A DNA stretch of 64,000 nt, from contig NZ_JAAXPF010000002.1 in the NCBI RefSeq assembly GCF_012396315.1, positions 1-64,000 on the forward strand, given 5' to 3'. Both the position numbers and the translations under genes were made by a program. This DNA is from Corynebacterium mucifaciens. GTDB lineage: Bacteria; Actinomycetota; Actinomycetes; Mycobacteriales; Mycobacteriaceae. A model generated the notes under the pieces. That model was given only the letters and a program-made list of their open reading frames with translations. It was not told where the DNA came from and searched no databases. The first letter of the stretch is position 1; the number at the start of each line of letters is the position of its first letter. Positions 45,369 through 55,338 of this stretch are shown here, piece after piece.

Positions 45369-46358
45369 CTAGCGGGCGGAATGCGACCGGTCGCCGAGCT
45401 GGCGCGTGAACTCCCAGGCGTCGCGCACAATAGTGCGCAGCTGGGTGCGGGTCGGGTCCCACCCAAGCTCGCGCCGGATCTTTTCCGACGAGGCGATGAG
45501 CGTTGCAGGATCGCCGGCACGCCGCGGGGCTACCTCCGACGGGATGGGGTGGCCCGTGACGTCACGGCACACCTCAATGACCTCGCGCACCGAGTACCCG
45601 TCGCCGGAGCCAAGATTGAAAATCTGGTGGGTGCCGGCGGTGTTGGCTTCTAACGCGAGGATGTGCGCGTCCGCAAGATCCCGGACGTGGATGTAGTCGC
45701 GCACGCAGGTGCCGTCTTTTGTAGGCCAGTCGTCGCCGTACATCATGATCTTGTCGCGGTAGCCCATAGCCACCTGCAGCACAATCGGGATGAGGTGTGT
45801 CTCGGTCAGATGGTTCTCGCCGATGCCGTTGTACGCGCCCGCGACGTTGAAGTACCGCAGGCTCGTGGCGCCGAGCCCGTATGCGTGGCAGTAGGAGGTA
45901 ATAGCGTTGTCGATGGCCAGCTTGGTTGCGCCGTACGGGTTTGTCGGGCGCGCGGCGGCGTCTTCGGTGATCGGCACAGTGTCCGGCTCGCCGTAGACCG
46001 CGGCGGTGGACGAAAAGACGAGCGAGTCCACTCCGTGACGGCGCATCGAGTCTAGGAGCGCGAGAGAGACATCAACGTTTCCGTGCCAATACTTCGCCGG
46101 ATCGTCCACGGACTCACCCACGAGGGATTTTGCGGCGAAGTGCAGGACACCGTCCACTGGCCCGCCCGCGGTATCTGCGAGAACGTCGTCAATCACGTCC
46201 TGGATCGTGCCCTCAACGAACGTGGCGGCCTCCGGAACCGCGTAGCGGTTCCCAGTACTTAGGTCATCGACGACGATGACGTCGTGGCCCGCGTCCAGCA
46301 ATGCGGCCGTGCACACGCTTCCTACGTAGCCGGCGCCCCCGGTGACAACGAGCCTCAC
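45369..46358 (-). CDS. galE: GalE, UDP-glucose 4-epimerase
   Basis: 329 residues, an extended short-chain dehydrogenase. The NAD motif TGGAGYVGS is at 6-14. The catalytic residues are Ser116/Ser117 region and Tyr142-x3-Lys146 (PYGATK). It interconverts UDP-glucose and UDP-galactose, needed for corynebacterial arabinogalactan. The GTG start overlaps the dtxR stop (GTGA), as in C. glutamicum, so iron status may affect it only by shared transcription. Confidence 0.96.
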   Translation of the reverse strand: MRLVVTGGAGYVGSVCTAALLDAGHDVIVVDDLSTGNRYAVPEAATFVEGTIQDVIDDVLADTAGGPVDGVLHFAAKSLVGESVDDPAKYWHGNVDVSLALLDSMRRHGVDSLVFSSTAAVYGEPDTVPITEDAAARPTNPYGATKLAIDNAITSYCHAYGLGATSLRYFNVAGAYNGIGENHLTETHLIPIVLQVAMGYRDKIMMYGDDWPTKDGTCVRDYIHVRDLADAHILALEANTAGTHQIFNLGSGDGYSVREVIEVCRDVTGHPIPSEVAPRRAGDPATLIASSEKIRRELGWDPTRTQLRTIVRDAWEFTRQLGDRSHSAR

Positions 46359-47050
46359 AGCCGAGTTCCCGTCTCACCGTCGCGTTCCACGCGCAGGGCG
46401 TGGGCGGTGTCGGCGGGGAGGTGGAAGCTGCTGCCGTTGTCGGTTGTCACCTCGAGCGCACCCCCGTCGAGAGGAGTAAGCGTGACGGTTTTCCCGACGA
46501 GCTGGCCTACGGTTTTTGGCACGGCACCGTCTTGGAGGATTTCGCTGATCTGCACGACGGTCACTCGCCTCGGCTCCTTCAACCGAAGATCGGTTGCGCG
46601 GATGCCTTCTTGGCCGGCATCAACCGGGGAGACGCCGAGCTCATCGAGTGCCGGGATCGGGTTCCCAAACGGGGAGCGGGCGGGATTGTCCAAGACCGCA
46701 ACAACGCGGCGCTCGACTTCCTCGCTCATCACGTGCTCCCAGCGGCACGCCTCGTCGTGGACCTGATCTAGGTCGAGCTGAAGAATGTCGGTGAGCAGGC
46801 GCTCAGCAAGCCGGTGCTTGCGCATGACGGCCGTCGCCCGGTTTCGGCCCTCTTCGGTCAAGGAAAGCGAGCGGTCGTGCTCGACCACGATGAGGCCATC
46901 GCGTTCCATGCGGGCGACCGTCTGGGACACGGTGGGGCCGGATTGTTCCAGGCGTTCCGCGATACGGGCTCGAAGTGGCGTGATGCCTTCTTCCTCCAGC
47001 TCGTAGACGGTACGCAGGTACATCTCTGTGGTGTCAACGAGGTCACGCAC
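46355..47050 (-). CDS. dtxR: DtxR, iron-dependent repressor
   Basis: 231 residues, very like diphtheria DtxR. It opens [20 protein letters not shown], with the helix-turn-helix in [19 protein letters not shown]. All metal ligands keep the reference numbers: Met10, Cys102, Glu105, His106 (primary) and His79, Glu83, His98 (ancillary). This fixes GTG 47050 as the start, with GGAAGGGAG seven bases upstream. It represses siderophore and iron-uptake genes under high Fe2+. The C-terminal SH3-like domain is diverged. The order sigB-dtxR-galE matches the genus. Confidence 0.97.
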   Translation of the reverse strand: MRDLVDTTEMYLRTVYELEEEGITPLRARIAERLEQSGPTVSQTVARMERDGLIVVEHDRSLSLTEEGRNRATAVMRKHRLAERLLTDILQLDLDQVHDEACRWEHVMSEEVERRVVAVLDNPARSPFGNPIPALDELGVSPVDAGQEGIRATDLRLKEPRRVTVVQISEILQDGAVPKTVGQLVGKTVTLTPLDGGALEVTTDNGSSFHLPADTAHALRVERDGETGTRL

Positions 47051-47178
47051 GTTGACGCTCCCTTCCAATCGCAACGGATTCCAGCCCGTACACTCTCGGG
47101 CAACATCGTAGACCAGCGCCCACAGCGATACCGGGAACGCTGGACTTGGCGCTGGACTGGGTAGATACGGGTGGTGAA

Positions 47179-48180
47179 CTACAAGGCGTAGTCGCGCAGG
47201 CGGTCCGCGCGTTCACCGGCGCGCAGTTTGGCCATGACCTCTCGTTCGATCTGGCGCACACGCTCACGCGATAACCCGAATTGGCGACCAATCTGGTCGA
47301 GGGTGCGAGGCACGCCGTCCGTCAAGCCGTAGCGCATGCGGATGACATCCTGTTCCCGTTGCTCGAGACCATTGATAATGTCCTGAATGTCGTCGTGCCG
47401 CAGCGTGGTCACCACGGCGTCTTCCGCATCGGTCGCCTCTGCATCCTCGATGAAGTCTCCCAGCGGAGCCTCCTCGTCCGCGCCGACCGGCATATCTAGG
47501 CTCACCGGGTCGCGCGACTGGCGCAGGAGCATCTCAATCTTGGATTCTTCGATGCCGGATTCCTCCGAGAGCTCCTCGTTCGTTGGTTCGCGCCCAAGGG
47601 ACTGGTACATCTCGCGGCGGATGCGCGAGAGCTTGTTCACCTGCTCAACGAGATGCACTGGGAGGCGGATGGTGCGCGATTGGTCCGCCATGCCGCGCGT
47701 GATGGCCTGGCGGATCCACCAGGTCGCGTACGTGGAGAACTTGAATCCCTTGGAGTAGTCGAACTTCTCCATCGCGCGGATGAGGCCCAGGTTGCCTTCT
47801 TGGATCAGGTCCAGCAGCGGCATGCCGCGGCCGGTGTACCGCTTGGCAAGGGACACCACCAGACGGAGGTTGGCCTCCAAAAGGTGAGCGCGCGCCTTCC
47901 GGCCCTCCTTGGCCAAGATCTTCAGGTCGCGCTTCTTCGCCCGTGTGAGCTTGACGTCCGGGTCGTCCAAGAGGTGCTGCGCGTACAGGCCGACCTCAAT
48001 TTGCTGAGCGAGCTCTACCTCTTCCTCCGCGTCCAAAAGCGCCGTTTTGCCGATGCCGTTGAGGTAGACACGAACGAGGTCCGCTGACGGGTTGTCGTTG
48101 GTTTGGTTCCTGCGGCTGCCGCGGTCAACGGTTTCTGCAGAATCTTGCGTACCCTGTGCAGCGTGATCCGGCTGGGTCAT
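47179..48180 (-). CDS. sigB: SigB, principal-like RNA polymerase sigma factor
   Basis: 333 residues. Region 1.2 starts [16 protein letters not shown], region 2 has the [20 protein letters not shown] core, and region 4 ends in [18 protein letters not shown]. It lacks the long N-terminal extension of SigA. It serves transition phase and stress. ATG 48180 follows GGAGG by eight bases; a TTG at 48186 is not used. A stress-type promoter lies upstream. dtxR follows after 128 bases with its own likely promoter. Confidence 0.95.
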   Translation of the reverse strand: MTQPDHAAQGTQDSAETVDRGSRRNQTNDNPSADLVRVYLNGIGKTALLDAEEEVELAQQIEVGLYAQHLLDDPDVKLTRAKKRDLKILAKEGRKARAHLLEANLRLVVSLAKRYTGRGMPLLDLIQEGNLGLIRAMEKFDYSKGFKFSTYATWWIRQAITRGMADQSRTIRLPVHLVEQVNKLSRIRREMYQSLGREPTNEELSEESGIEESKIEMLLRQSRDPVSLDMPVGADEEAPLGDFIEDAEATDAEDAVVTTLRHDDIQDIINGLEQREQDVIRMRYGLTDGVPRTLDQIGRQFGLSRERVRQIEREVMAKLRAGERADRLRDYAL

Positions 48181-48230
48181 GTGCAACGCCTCCTCGGACT
48201 AGGTGGAACAGCTGGGCAGTCTAGTGGGGA

Positions 48231-48256
48231 AACGTCCCGCAGTCGCGTGATGTTCC
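48231..48256 (-). promoter_or_regulatory. ECF (SigH-type) promoter upstream of sigB
   Basis: On the minus strand GGAAC (48256-48252) and GTT (48233-48231) are spaced by 18 bases, matching the actinobacterial SigH/SigE consensus GGAAY-N17/18-GTT. A separate TAGACT (48223-48218) may be a vegetative -10. Known: sigB is an ECF target in mycobacteria and in C. glutamicum stress regulation. Confidence 0.62.
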
Positions 48257-48290
48257 CGCCCGGCCGAAATTCATTCATTCCCGTTGATGG

Positions 48291-48725
48291 TCACGCTTCG
48301 ACGATGACAGTAAACGGCCCATCGTTGACGCTGGATACTTGCATGTGGGCTCCGAAACGCCCTTCCGCGACGTCGATGCCCCGGGAGCGCAGCTCCCGAG
48401 CGATGTCGTCTATCACTGGCGCGGCAACGTCAGCGGGCGCCGCGTCACTCCATGACGGCCTGCGCCCCTTCGCTGTCCGGCCCATGAGCGTGAACTGGCT
48501 AACCAGAAGCACCGGTGCGCCGACTTCTTCGACGGAACGCTCGCCGCCTAAGATCCGCAGCTCCGCAATCTTGCGCGCCACCGTCTTCCAGGCGTCAGGA
48601 GCGTCCTCGCGGCCTACACCAACCAGCGCGAGAACCCCGCCGGTTTCTGGGCACTCGATTTCCCCAACCGTCGCCCCGTCAACCGTCACCCTTGCACTGG
48701 TGACACGGGTAAGCACTGCTCTCAT
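48291..48725 (-). CDS. dtd: D-aminoacyl-tRNA deacylase (Dtd)
   Basis: 144 residues, full length. It opens [17 protein letters not shown], has the catalytic motif [18 protein letters not shown], and the Gly-cis-Pro motif as NDGPFTV near the C-terminus. It hydrolyses D-amino acids from tRNA, a proofreading step. The ATG is eight bases after the stop of the upstream methyltransferase, on the same strand. Confidence 0.96.
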   Translation of the reverse strand: MRAVLTRVTSARVTVDGATVGEIECPETGGVLALVGVGREDAPDAWKTVARKIAELRILGGERSVEEVGAPVLLVSQFTLMGRTAKGRRPSWSDAAPADVAAPVIDDIARELRSRGIDVAEGRFGAHMQVSSVNDGPFTVIVEA

Positions 48726-48733
48726 GGTTGCTC

Positions 48734-50299
48734 CTAGAGGTGGGTCAGCTGTGCGATCTCGGCCGGCAACACCAAGCCGTGGCGCACAAGGTCGACCACC
48801 GCAGCCGCCGCATCAGCCTCAAGCTTCTCGACGTCCTCCGGTGCGCCCACACCCACACCCTGTGAGGCGGCGTAGAGGCCGACCACGTCACGCAGCGGCA
48901 ACCCGTTGGGGTGCAACCCCGAAATCAGCGAGAGAACCCCCGCATCGACGGTATGGGAAAACCGCGGGCCGTCAGTGCGAGTGATCCGAAGTGCCTCGTC
49001 CGCAAAGCCCATCCCTGCCTCGGCATCAGCCAGCTTGATGTCCTCGACCGCGACGGTAGGGCGCACCAGGTAGGTTGCGTCGAGGACGGCGTCACGGTCT
49101 TTGCCCCGCAGCCATGCCGCGCGGGTGAAATACTCTTCGGCTTCCGGCCCCAGCGGGTCGGTAAACGCGTGGGTGAGTTCCTCGCAGGTGATCTCACTGG
49201 GAGCATCACCGATGTCTTCCAGCATGACCCAGCCAAACCCAACCGCATGGACGTCGTTGTCGGCGAAGTGGTCGAGCCACTGCAGCGTCCGATTCACCCC
49301 CTCGTCGGAGCGGGGATCGATGGATTCATCCCGAAGCCAGGTGGAGACATACATGCCGGGGTCCACCACGTCGCGCTGCAGCACCCACGCGTTGATGCCG
49401 CGCGATGGCAACCAGGAGGCGACACGGGACTGCCACGGCTCGTCGAGGACGTGGACCCACGATCCCAGGATGAACGCCCGCCCGCCGGGTGCGAGATGCT
49501 CGGGTGCGTCCTGCAGCACCCGTTGCGTGGCACCGTCTAAGTCCAGGCCGGAATCCCGGTAGACGTGGCCAACCTCGGGCAACCCGACCACGAACGGCGG
49601 GTTAGCCACAATGCGGTCGAAGCGCGCGCCCGCCACCGGTTCGAACCAGCTGCCCTGGCGCAACTCAACATTGTCGACCGCATTGGCGCGCATAGTCGCC
49701 TCTGCGAACGTAAGCGCGCGGGCGTGGACGTCGGTAGCGACCACGGTGGTTGCCGCATCCGCTTGCGCGAGCGCTTGGACACCAGAGCCGGTGCCAAGGT
49801 CTAGCACCGACTCCACAGGGGTGCACGGGGTAGCGGAAAGCAGCGACAGTGACGCGGAGCCGACACCGAGTACGTGATCGCGGCCCGGGACGATGTCTGT
49901 CATCGAGGCGTCGAGGTCGGAAAACACCACTCGGGGTTTGCCAGCGACAACGTGGGCGCGCACGTCAACGGCGACGCTGTAGGTGCTCGCACCGGCAACG
50001 GGGAGGACCGTATGGGCGTCGATAAGCGCGAGCGCGAGTTTCGGAGTGAGCATGTCGCCGAGAGCCTCCGCCGTGGCCGGGCGTCGCAGAATGAAGAAGC
50101 GGATGATGGCGGACAAGCGGGTCCCGTCGGCGGTTGCGGCGAGAACCACCCCCGGTTCATGCCGGTACATCGCTTCGGTGGCCTCCGGTCCAAGGTGGGC
50201 GGCGATGCCGTCGGCGGTAAAGCCAGCCCGCGACAGTTCGTCCGCCAGCGTTCTGGCAAGCTCCGGGAAGGTGGGGGAGAGGTCGCCGGGGTTGGTCAC
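48734..50299 (-). CDS. SAM-dependent methyltransferase of the RsmC/PrmC type
   Basis: 521 residues. The N-terminal part (1-150) is an extra domain, followed by the SAM motif [11 protein letters not shown] (165-175) and the NPPF motif (233-236) typical of N6-adenine or N5-glutamine methylation. A C-terminal helical domain of about 200 residues completes the layout, which is shared by actinobacterial homologues. Substrate is unknown. GTG 50299 has AGGAG six bases upstream. A longer open frame has no homology and is not used. dtd follows after eight bases. Confidence 0.83.
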   Translation of the reverse strand: MTNPGDLSPTFPELARTLADELSRAGFTADGIAAHLGPEATEAMYRHEPGVVLAATADGTRLSAIIRFFILRRPATAEALGDMLTPKLALALIDAHTVLPVAGASTYSVAVDVRAHVVAGKPRVVFSDLDASMTDIVPGRDHVLGVGSASLSLLSATPCTPVESVLDLGTGSGVQALAQADAATTVVATDVHARALTFAEATMRANAVDNVELRQGSWFEPVAGARFDRIVANPPFVVGLPEVGHVYRDSGLDLDGATQRVLQDAPEHLAPGGRAFILGSWVHVLDEPWQSRVASWLPSRGINAWVLQRDVVDPGMYVSTWLRDESIDPRSDEGVNRTLQWLDHFADNDVHAVGFGWVMLEDIGDAPSEITCEELTHAFTDPLGPEAEEYFTRAAWLRGKDRDAVLDATYLVRPTVAVEDIKLADAEAGMGFADEALRITRTDGPRFSHTVDAGVLSLISGLHPNGLPLRDVVGLYAASQGVGVGAPEDVEKLEADAAAAVVDLVRHGLVLPAEIAQLTHL

Positions 50300-50324
50300 G
50301 CGGGGCTCCTGCGGTGAGGTTGGG

Positions 50325-50852
50325 CTATTCGTCGTGGTCGATGATAGCGGGGGAGTTGTGCGCGCTAGTACCGGGAGCGTCCAGCGCGGCGCGTTGCTGC
50401 TCGGCCAGCATGTACTGGCGTGCGGCGGCTGGCTTGTACACGTTCTTCTCGCGGTTATCGCGCACCTCGCCCTGGGCATTGCCGCGCACTACCGCGATCC
50501 AGGGCAGCGGCACCGAGACGACAAACAGCACACTGGCCAGCACCCACAGGTGCGACCGGGCCGCGAAAAACGCCCCCAAGATAAACGGTATGCGCAGCCC
50601 CTGGAGCACGGCATACTGCCGCTCGCGAGACTGACGGTTTTGCTCCGGTGTGTAGGAGGCATCTGTAATCAACGCTCGGGACGCACGTGCGCGGCGCCGA
50701 TGCAGCGACACCCGTCGCGGCGCCCCACGGGGTTGGGACGATCCGTCGAGCGCGTCGGGTTCCGCGTCCACCGTCTCCGGGCCCAACTCTGGGCTCGGTT
50801 CTGGACCCGACTCAGGGCCCGACTCAGGGGCAGTGCGATCGTGGGAACTCAT
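50325..50852 (-). CDS. DUF3099 membrane protein
   Basis: 175 residues. A disordered acidic N-terminus (1-55) precedes the DUF3099 core: ALITDASYTPEQNRQSRERQ, then two hydrophobic stretches (about 91-107 and 109-131) and a basic tail. Function unknown. ATG 50852 is eight bases after TAACCT on the minus strand, with no ribosome site, so it is probably leaderless. That hexamer is one arm of an inverted repeat shared with the divergent DUF3039 gene. Confidence 0.83.
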   Translation of the reverse strand: MSSHDRTAPESGPESGPEPSPELGPETVDAEPDALDGSSQPRGAPRRVSLHRRRARASRALITDASYTPEQNRQSRERQYAVLQGLRIPFILGAFFAARSHLWVLASVLFVVSVPLPWIAVVRGNAQGEVRDNREKNVYKPAAARQYMLAEQQRAALDAPGTSAHNSPAIIDHDE

Positions 50853-50859
50853 GGACCCC

Positions 50860-50884
50860 GAGGTTAGCCCTCCGGCTTAACCTC
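50860..50884. promoter_or_regulatory. Inverted repeat in the DUF3099/DUF3039 divergent promoter
   Basis: GAGGTTA (50860-50866) and TAACCTC (50878-50884) are exact inverted arms; GCC and GGC extend them inward with a bulged T. Each arm reads TAACCT in one direction, which could be a -10 for both genes. The arms resemble DtxR half-sites, but the spacing is wrong for a DtxR box. Confidence 0.4.
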
Positions 50885-50900
50885 TCGCACAAATTGGGGC

Positions 50901-51158
50901 ATGATGGACGCCGTGAATACGACGACACAGACGCTCGAGCGCACCGACCTCAGAGAAGACACCTCGTCGACCACAGACGACGGCACCCCGAAGTTCTTCC
51001 ACTACGTCAAGAAGGACCAAATCGTCGATTCCGCCATCTCCGGGAAAATGGTGGTGGCTCTATGCGGCGAAACATTTCCCGTGAAAAAGCAGGCAAAACC
51101 CGGTTCTCCCGTCTGCCCTGACTGCGAGCGCATTTACAAGGGGCTGCGCCGCAAGTGA
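50901..51158 (+). CDS. DUF3039 zinc-ribbon-like protein
   Basis: 85 residues. Cysteines are placed LCGETF and VCPDCERIY, with His in FFHYVKK, giving a plausible four-ligand zinc site. Small, soluble, widespread in actinobacteria and of unknown function. ATG 50901, ATG 50904 and GTG 50913 are all possible starts. Its stop overlaps the GTG of the helicase gene (GTGA), so the two are cotranslated and may work together. Confidence 0.84.
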   Translation: MMDAVNTTTQTLERTDLREDTSSTTDDGTPKFFHYVKKDQIVDSAISGKMVVALCGETFPVKKQAKPGSPVCPDCERIYKGLRRK

Positions 51159-52915
51159 GCTCCGCGTCCACTGGGCCCCAGCTGCGTAAATGGCAGCAGG
51201 AGGCCCTCGATTCGTTTCTCAGGGACAAACCGCGCGACTTCATGGCGGTTGCGACACCGGGCGCCGGTAAGACCACGTTCGCGTTGACCCTGGCCTCGCG
51301 GCTGGTTGAAGACAAAACCGTGCAACGCATCATCGTTGTGGTACCCACGGAGCACCTGAAGCACCAGTGGTCAGACGCCGCGAAGCGTTTCGGGCTGTCG
51401 CTAGACCCGAACTTCACCAACTCTTCGGCGGTAAACGCGTCGTACGACGGCATCGTGGTCACGTACGCGCAGGTGGGGATGCACCCGTTCAAACACCACG
51501 CGGTCGCATCCGCCCGCCGCACCATGGTCATCTTGGACGAGATTCACCATGCGGGTGACTCCAAGAGCTGGGGCGATGGCGTCTATGAGGCGTACAACGA
51601 CGTCGAGCACCGCCTCGCACTGACCGGCACCCCCTTCCGCTCAGATGACTCGCAAATCCCGTTCGTCCGCTACGTCGAGGACGGCGAAGGACACCTGGTC
51701 TCGGAGGCGGACTACACCTACGGCTACTCCCACGCGCTCGCCGACGGCGTTGTGCGCCCGGTGGTATTTCTGGCCTACTCGGGAGAGGCCCAGTGGAAAG
51801 ACTCCGCCGGCGAAGAGTATTCGGCTCGCTTGGGGGAACCGCTTAACCCTGAGCAGACCTCCCGCGCATGGCGCACCGCGCTCGACCCAAAAGGGGATTG
51901 GATCGCCGCCGTGCTTACCGCGGCGCACACCCGTTTGATGAAGATCCGAGCGAACATGCCGGACGCCGGGGGTTTGGTCATCGCCACCAACAAGACCACC
52001 GCGCGCGCCTACGCAAAGATCCTCGAGACGCTATCCAACACACCCGTGACTGTTGTGCTTTCGGACGAGGCCGGCGCCTCCGACCGCATCGACGAGTTCT
52101 CCGCATCGCGAGACGAGTGGATGGTTGCGGTGCGCATGGTGTCCGAGGGCGTGGACGTGCCGCGCCTGTCCGTGGGCGTGTACGCCACTTCTGCATCCAC
52201 GCCATTGTTCTTCGCGCAGGCGATCGGCCGTTTCGTCCGCTCTCGTATGCCGGGGGAATCCGCCTCAGTTTTCCTGCCATCGGTGCCGGTGCTGCTCCGG
52301 CTCGCAGAGGAGATGGAAGTCTCCCGCGACCACGTCCTGGGCAAGCCGCACCGGGAGTCCGGCTGGTCCGACGAACTGCTGGAGCAAGCCAACCGCACGC
52401 AGAATGAGCCCGACGAGCTCCCCGCGTACGAATCGATCGGTGCATCGGCGGAGCTGGACTCGCTAATCTTCGACGGATCCACCTACGGCACACCAACGCA
52501 GGCGGGCTCGGCAGAGGAGCAGGACTTCCTCGGCCTTCCCGGGCTACTCGACGCCGACCAGGTGCGGACCCTCCTAGCCAAGCGGCAAAGCGACCAGCTG
52601 GACGCCCGAGACGCCGAGGAGAAGGCGCGCCGGGCCGAGGAACGCAAGGCACGGGAGCGCGCCGAAGTGCTTGGCGAGCCTGTACGTCACGCGCCGGCTG
52701 ACGCGGGCACAACCGCGGAGCCGGCCACCGCGGCGGACGAACTGCCCCAGCTGCGCAAGGAACTCAACGCCAGAGTAGCTATCGCGGCGAGCAAGACGGG
52801 TCGGCCGCACGGGGCAATCCACACCGAGGTACGCAAGGCGTGCGGCGGCCCGCCGACCGCCCTGTGCAACGCAGAGCAGCTCCGTCAGCGCATCGCGTTC
52901 CTGCGGGACTGGTAG
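51155..52915 (+). CDS. DEAD/DEAH helicase of the XPB/SSL2 type
   Basis: 586 residues. The N-terminal RecA-like domain has the P-loop TPGAGKTT near residues 34-41 and the DExH box DEIHHAG near residue 130. GTPFRSDD and GVDVPRLS follow, and the second domain ends in QAIGRFVRSRM. The last 150 residues are charged coiled coil with many Arg/Glu. It is probably a DNA-repair or RNA helicase; no specific partner except the coupled DUF3039 protein is visible. GTG 51155 is part of a GTGA overlap. Confidence 0.88.
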   Translation: MSSASTGPQLRKWQQEALDSFLRDKPRDFMAVATPGAGKTTFALTLASRLVEDKTVQRIIVVVPTEHLKHQWSDAAKRFGLSLDPNFTNSSAVNASYDGIVVTYAQVGMHPFKHHAVASARRTMVILDEIHHAGDSKSWGDGVYEAYNDVEHRLALTGTPFRSDDSQIPFVRYVEDGEGHLVSEADYTYGYSHALADGVVRPVVFLAYSGEAQWKDSAGEEYSARLGEPLNPEQTSRAWRTALDPKGDWIAAVLTAAHTRLMKIRANMPDAGGLVIATNKTTARAYAKILETLSNTPVTVVLSDEAGASDRIDEFSASRDEWMVAVRMVSEGVDVPRLSVGVYATSASTPLFFAQAIGRFVRSRMPGESASVFLPSVPVLLRLAEEMEVSRDHVLGKPHRESGWSDELLEQANRTQNEPDELPAYESIGASAELDSLIFDGSTYGTPTQAGSAEEQDFLGLPGLLDADQVRTLLAKRQSDQLDARDAEEKARRAEERKARERAEVLGEPVRHAPADAGTTAEPATAADELPQLRKELNARVAIAASKTGRPHGAIHTEVRKACGGPPTALCNAEQLRQRIAFLRDW

Positions 52916-52963
52916 GGCCGCCGGTAGGGTTGCTAGCGACACGCCGACACGAAAGGACACGCG

Positions 52964-53617
52964 ATGAGCACCCCGTACAACCCTGGACAAAACCCCGAAA
53001 ACAACCCCGACGAATCGAGGGGCAATAGCTCCTTCGGCCAGAACCCCAGGGGTGAGAACCCGTACGGCACCAACCCGGGGGAGGGCAGCTTGGGGCACCA
53101 CCCAGAAGGTGCGTCCGAATACGGTGGGTACGCGGGTCAGCAGTGGCAGCAGGCGAACTACGCCCAGGGTGAGGCAGGCAACGCTGGTTACAGCGTATCC
53201 GGCGGCAACTACGGCACCACGCCGATTTCTTCCGGTTACGAGCCCGAGCCTGGGCGCCAGCAGACCAACGGTGTTGCGCTCGCCGCCATGATTCTCGGCA
53301 TATTGGCGTTGCTTGGCCTAGTCTTCATCCTCCCTGGATTCATTCTTGGATTGATCGCTCTCATCCTGGGCATCATGGGCGTGCGGAGGGCCAACGCCAT
53401 CGCCGGCCCCGGGGCTCGGAAGGGGATGGCGATCACCGGGATTGTCACGGGCGCCATCTCGTTGATCCTGTCGGCGCTGATGCTGATCTTCGGCTTCTCT
53501 GTAGCAAAGCAGCTGGTGGACGACGGCGTATTTGAGGCGTGTGAACAGTACCAGGACGATGACGAACAACTGCAGGCATGCTTCGAGGATGAGGTGGAGA
53601 GAAGCCTCAACAACTAG
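52964..53617 (+). CDS. DUF4190 membrane protein with a disordered Gly/Asn-rich N-terminus
   Basis: 217 residues. Residues 1-100 are low in complexity (Asn, Gly, Pro, Tyr, Gln). Two membrane regions follow: about 104-140, rich in Leu/Ile/Gly with a short Pro turn, and 157-180. The short tail is acidic. The arrangement is typical of DUF4190 proteins of the envelope. GAAAGGAC lies ahead of ATG 52964. It ends 15 bases before a very strong terminator. Confidence 0.8.
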   Translation: MSTPYNPGQNPENNPDESRGNSSFGQNPRGENPYGTNPGEGSLGHHPEGASEYGGYAGQQWQQANYAQGEAGNAGYSVSGGNYGTTPISSGYEPEPGRQQTNGVALAAMILGILALLGLVFILPGFILGLIALILGIMGVRRANAIAGPGARKGMAITGIVTGAISLILSALMLIFGFSVAKQLVDDGVFEACEQYQDDDEQLQACFEDEVERSLNN

Positions 53618-53632
53618 GCCTCGGCGTCCTGA

Positions 53633-53675
53633 CACAACTAAAGCCCTGACCGTTTCGGTCAGGGCTTTAGTTGTG
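53633..53675. terminator. Bidirectional terminator between the DUF4190 gene and sigA
   Basis: A perfect 20-base-pair stem, 53633-53652 with 53656-53675, is closed by a three-base TTT loop. Both ends are A/T-rich (CTAAAG and CTTTAG segments), so it can end transcription from both sides. It is the longest perfect hairpin in the window. Confidence 0.92.
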
Positions 53676-53691
53676 GTGCCAAGGCGGCGGT

Positions 53692-55173
53692 TTAATCCAG
53701 GTAATCTCGCAGCACCTGCGAACGCGACGGGTGGCGGAGCTTGGACATGGTCTTGGACTCGATTTGCCGGATGCGCTCCCGAGTGACGCCGTACACCTGT
53801 CCGATTTCGTCAAGCGTGCGGGGCATACCGTCCGTCAGGCCGAACCGCAGACGGACCACGCCAGCCTCGCGCTCCGAAAGCGTGTGCAGGACATCTTGCA
53901 GCTGATCCTGCAGGAGCGTGAACGAGACCGCGTCCACCGCCACGACGGCTTCCGAGTCCTCGATGAAATCGCCCAGCTGGCTGTCGCCCTCGTCGCCGAT
54001 GGTCTGATCGAGCGAGATCGGCTCCCGCGCGTACTGCTGGATCTCGAGGACTTTCTCCTCGGTGATGTCCATTTCCTTCGCCAGCTCAAGCGGCGTGGGC
54101 TCGCGGCCAAGATCTTGCAGCAGCTCCCGCTGGATGCGCCCAAGCTTGTTGATGACCTCGACCATGTGCACCGGAATACGAATGGTGCGGGCCTGATCAG
54201 CCATTGCGCGGGTGATGGCCTGGCGGATCCACCATGTGGCGTACGTGGAGAACTTGTAGCCCTTGGAATAATCGAACTTCTCCACAGCGCGAATCAGGCC
54301 CAAGTTGCCCTCTTGGATGAGGTCCAAGAAAGCCATGCCGCGGCCGGTGTAGCGCTTTGCCAGCGAAACCACCAGACGAAGGTTTGCCTCCAGCAGGTGG
54401 TTCTTCGCCTTGCGACCGTCGCGGGCGACCGCCCGAAGATCACGCTTGACAGCGGGCGTGAGCTTCGCGTCTTTGTCGCCCTCGGCGGCGGCGCGCGCCA
54501 TTTCGTCCAATCGGTACTGGGCGTACAGTCCCGCTTCGATGCGTTTTGCCAGGGAGACCTCCTGCTCGGCGTCGAGGAGGGCGACCTTGCCAATCTGCTT
54601 GAGGTATGCACGTACCGAATCCGCCGAGGCAGTCAGTTGGGCATCTTTGCGGGCCTGACGCAACGCCGCGGATTCCTCGATGTCCCAGACGGAGGCGCCT
54701 TCGTCTTCTTCTTCCTCGTCGTCATCAGACTCGTCTTCGGCACCGAGCTCGTCCTCGTCGTCATCCGAGACGTCGTCGCCAAGGGCGTCGTCGATATCTT
54801 CGTCGAAGGCGTCGTCCTTGTCGCCGATCTCCGGATCGTAGTCCGGATCTTCGCGGTCTGCGTCGCGCTCGGTCAGCTCGTCGCCCGCGCCCAGCAGCCC
54901 GGTTTCCAGCTCGCCAGCATCAGGAGTGGCCGGACTTGCTGCCTTCGTGGCCTTCTTTGCAGTGGTCTTTCGGGCGGACTTCTTGGCCGTTTTCTTTGCG
55001 GTCTTCTTCGCCGTCTTTTTGACCGTCTTCTTGGCGGTCTTTTTCGCGGTTTTCTTTACGGCCTTTTTGGCCGTCTTTTTCGCGCCGGCTTTGGCAACGC
55101 TGCCTGCGCCACCGTCAGGAGTAACCTCAGTTACGCTGTCGGTGTTATTGCTTGAAGCTTCGCTGGCTACCAC
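53692..55173 (-). CDS. sigA: SigA, primary RNA polymerase sigma factor
   Basis: 493 residues. Residues 27-79 are a run of KKTAKK-type Lys/Ala/Thr repeats, followed by an acidic spacer rich in Asp/Glu (about 95-160). Region 1.2 starts [16 protein letters not shown], region 2 has [21 protein letters not shown] in two parts, and region 4 ends [18 protein letters not shown]. It directs housekeeping transcription. sigA and ppgK are neighbours as in other corynebacteria. The ATG is at 55173. Confidence 0.98.
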   Translation of the reverse strand: MVASEASSNNTDSVTEVTPDGGAGSVAKAGAKKTAKKAVKKTAKKTAKKTVKKTAKKTAKKTAKKSARKTTAKKATKAASPATPDAGELETGLLGAGDELTERDADREDPDYDPEIGDKDDAFDEDIDDALGDDVSDDDEDELGAEDESDDDEEEEDEGASVWDIEESAALRQARKDAQLTASADSVRAYLKQIGKVALLDAEQEVSLAKRIEAGLYAQYRLDEMARAAAEGDKDAKLTPAVKRDLRAVARDGRKAKNHLLEANLRLVVSLAKRYTGRGMAFLDLIQEGNLGLIRAVEKFDYSKGYKFSTYATWWIRQAITRAMADQARTIRIPVHMVEVINKLGRIQRELLQDLGREPTPLELAKEMDITEEKVLEIQQYAREPISLDQTIGDEGDSQLGDFIEDSEAVVAVDAVSFTLLQDQLQDVLHTLSEREAGVVRLRFGLTDGMPRTLDEIGQVYGVTRERIRQIESKTMSKLRHPSRSQVLRDYLD

Positions 55174-55338
55174 GTACGCCCTTTCGAATCATTGGACCTT
55201 ACCACTGGCAACCCAGGGTACGTCTGCGTCCGAGAATTTTCAGAACGCCAATACTAACAGTCAGCCGCAGGCAATATTCCTTCTCCTCGCGCGCCGGCTG
55301 TCCAACGGCAGCTACCGTACCGCAACGCCGGTAGAGGT

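Noticed and set aside
50860..50884. DtxR box between the DUF3099 and DUF3039 genes
   Set aside because: The half-sites AGGTTAG resemble DtxR but the 19-base consensus fits poorly because the arms are too far apart.
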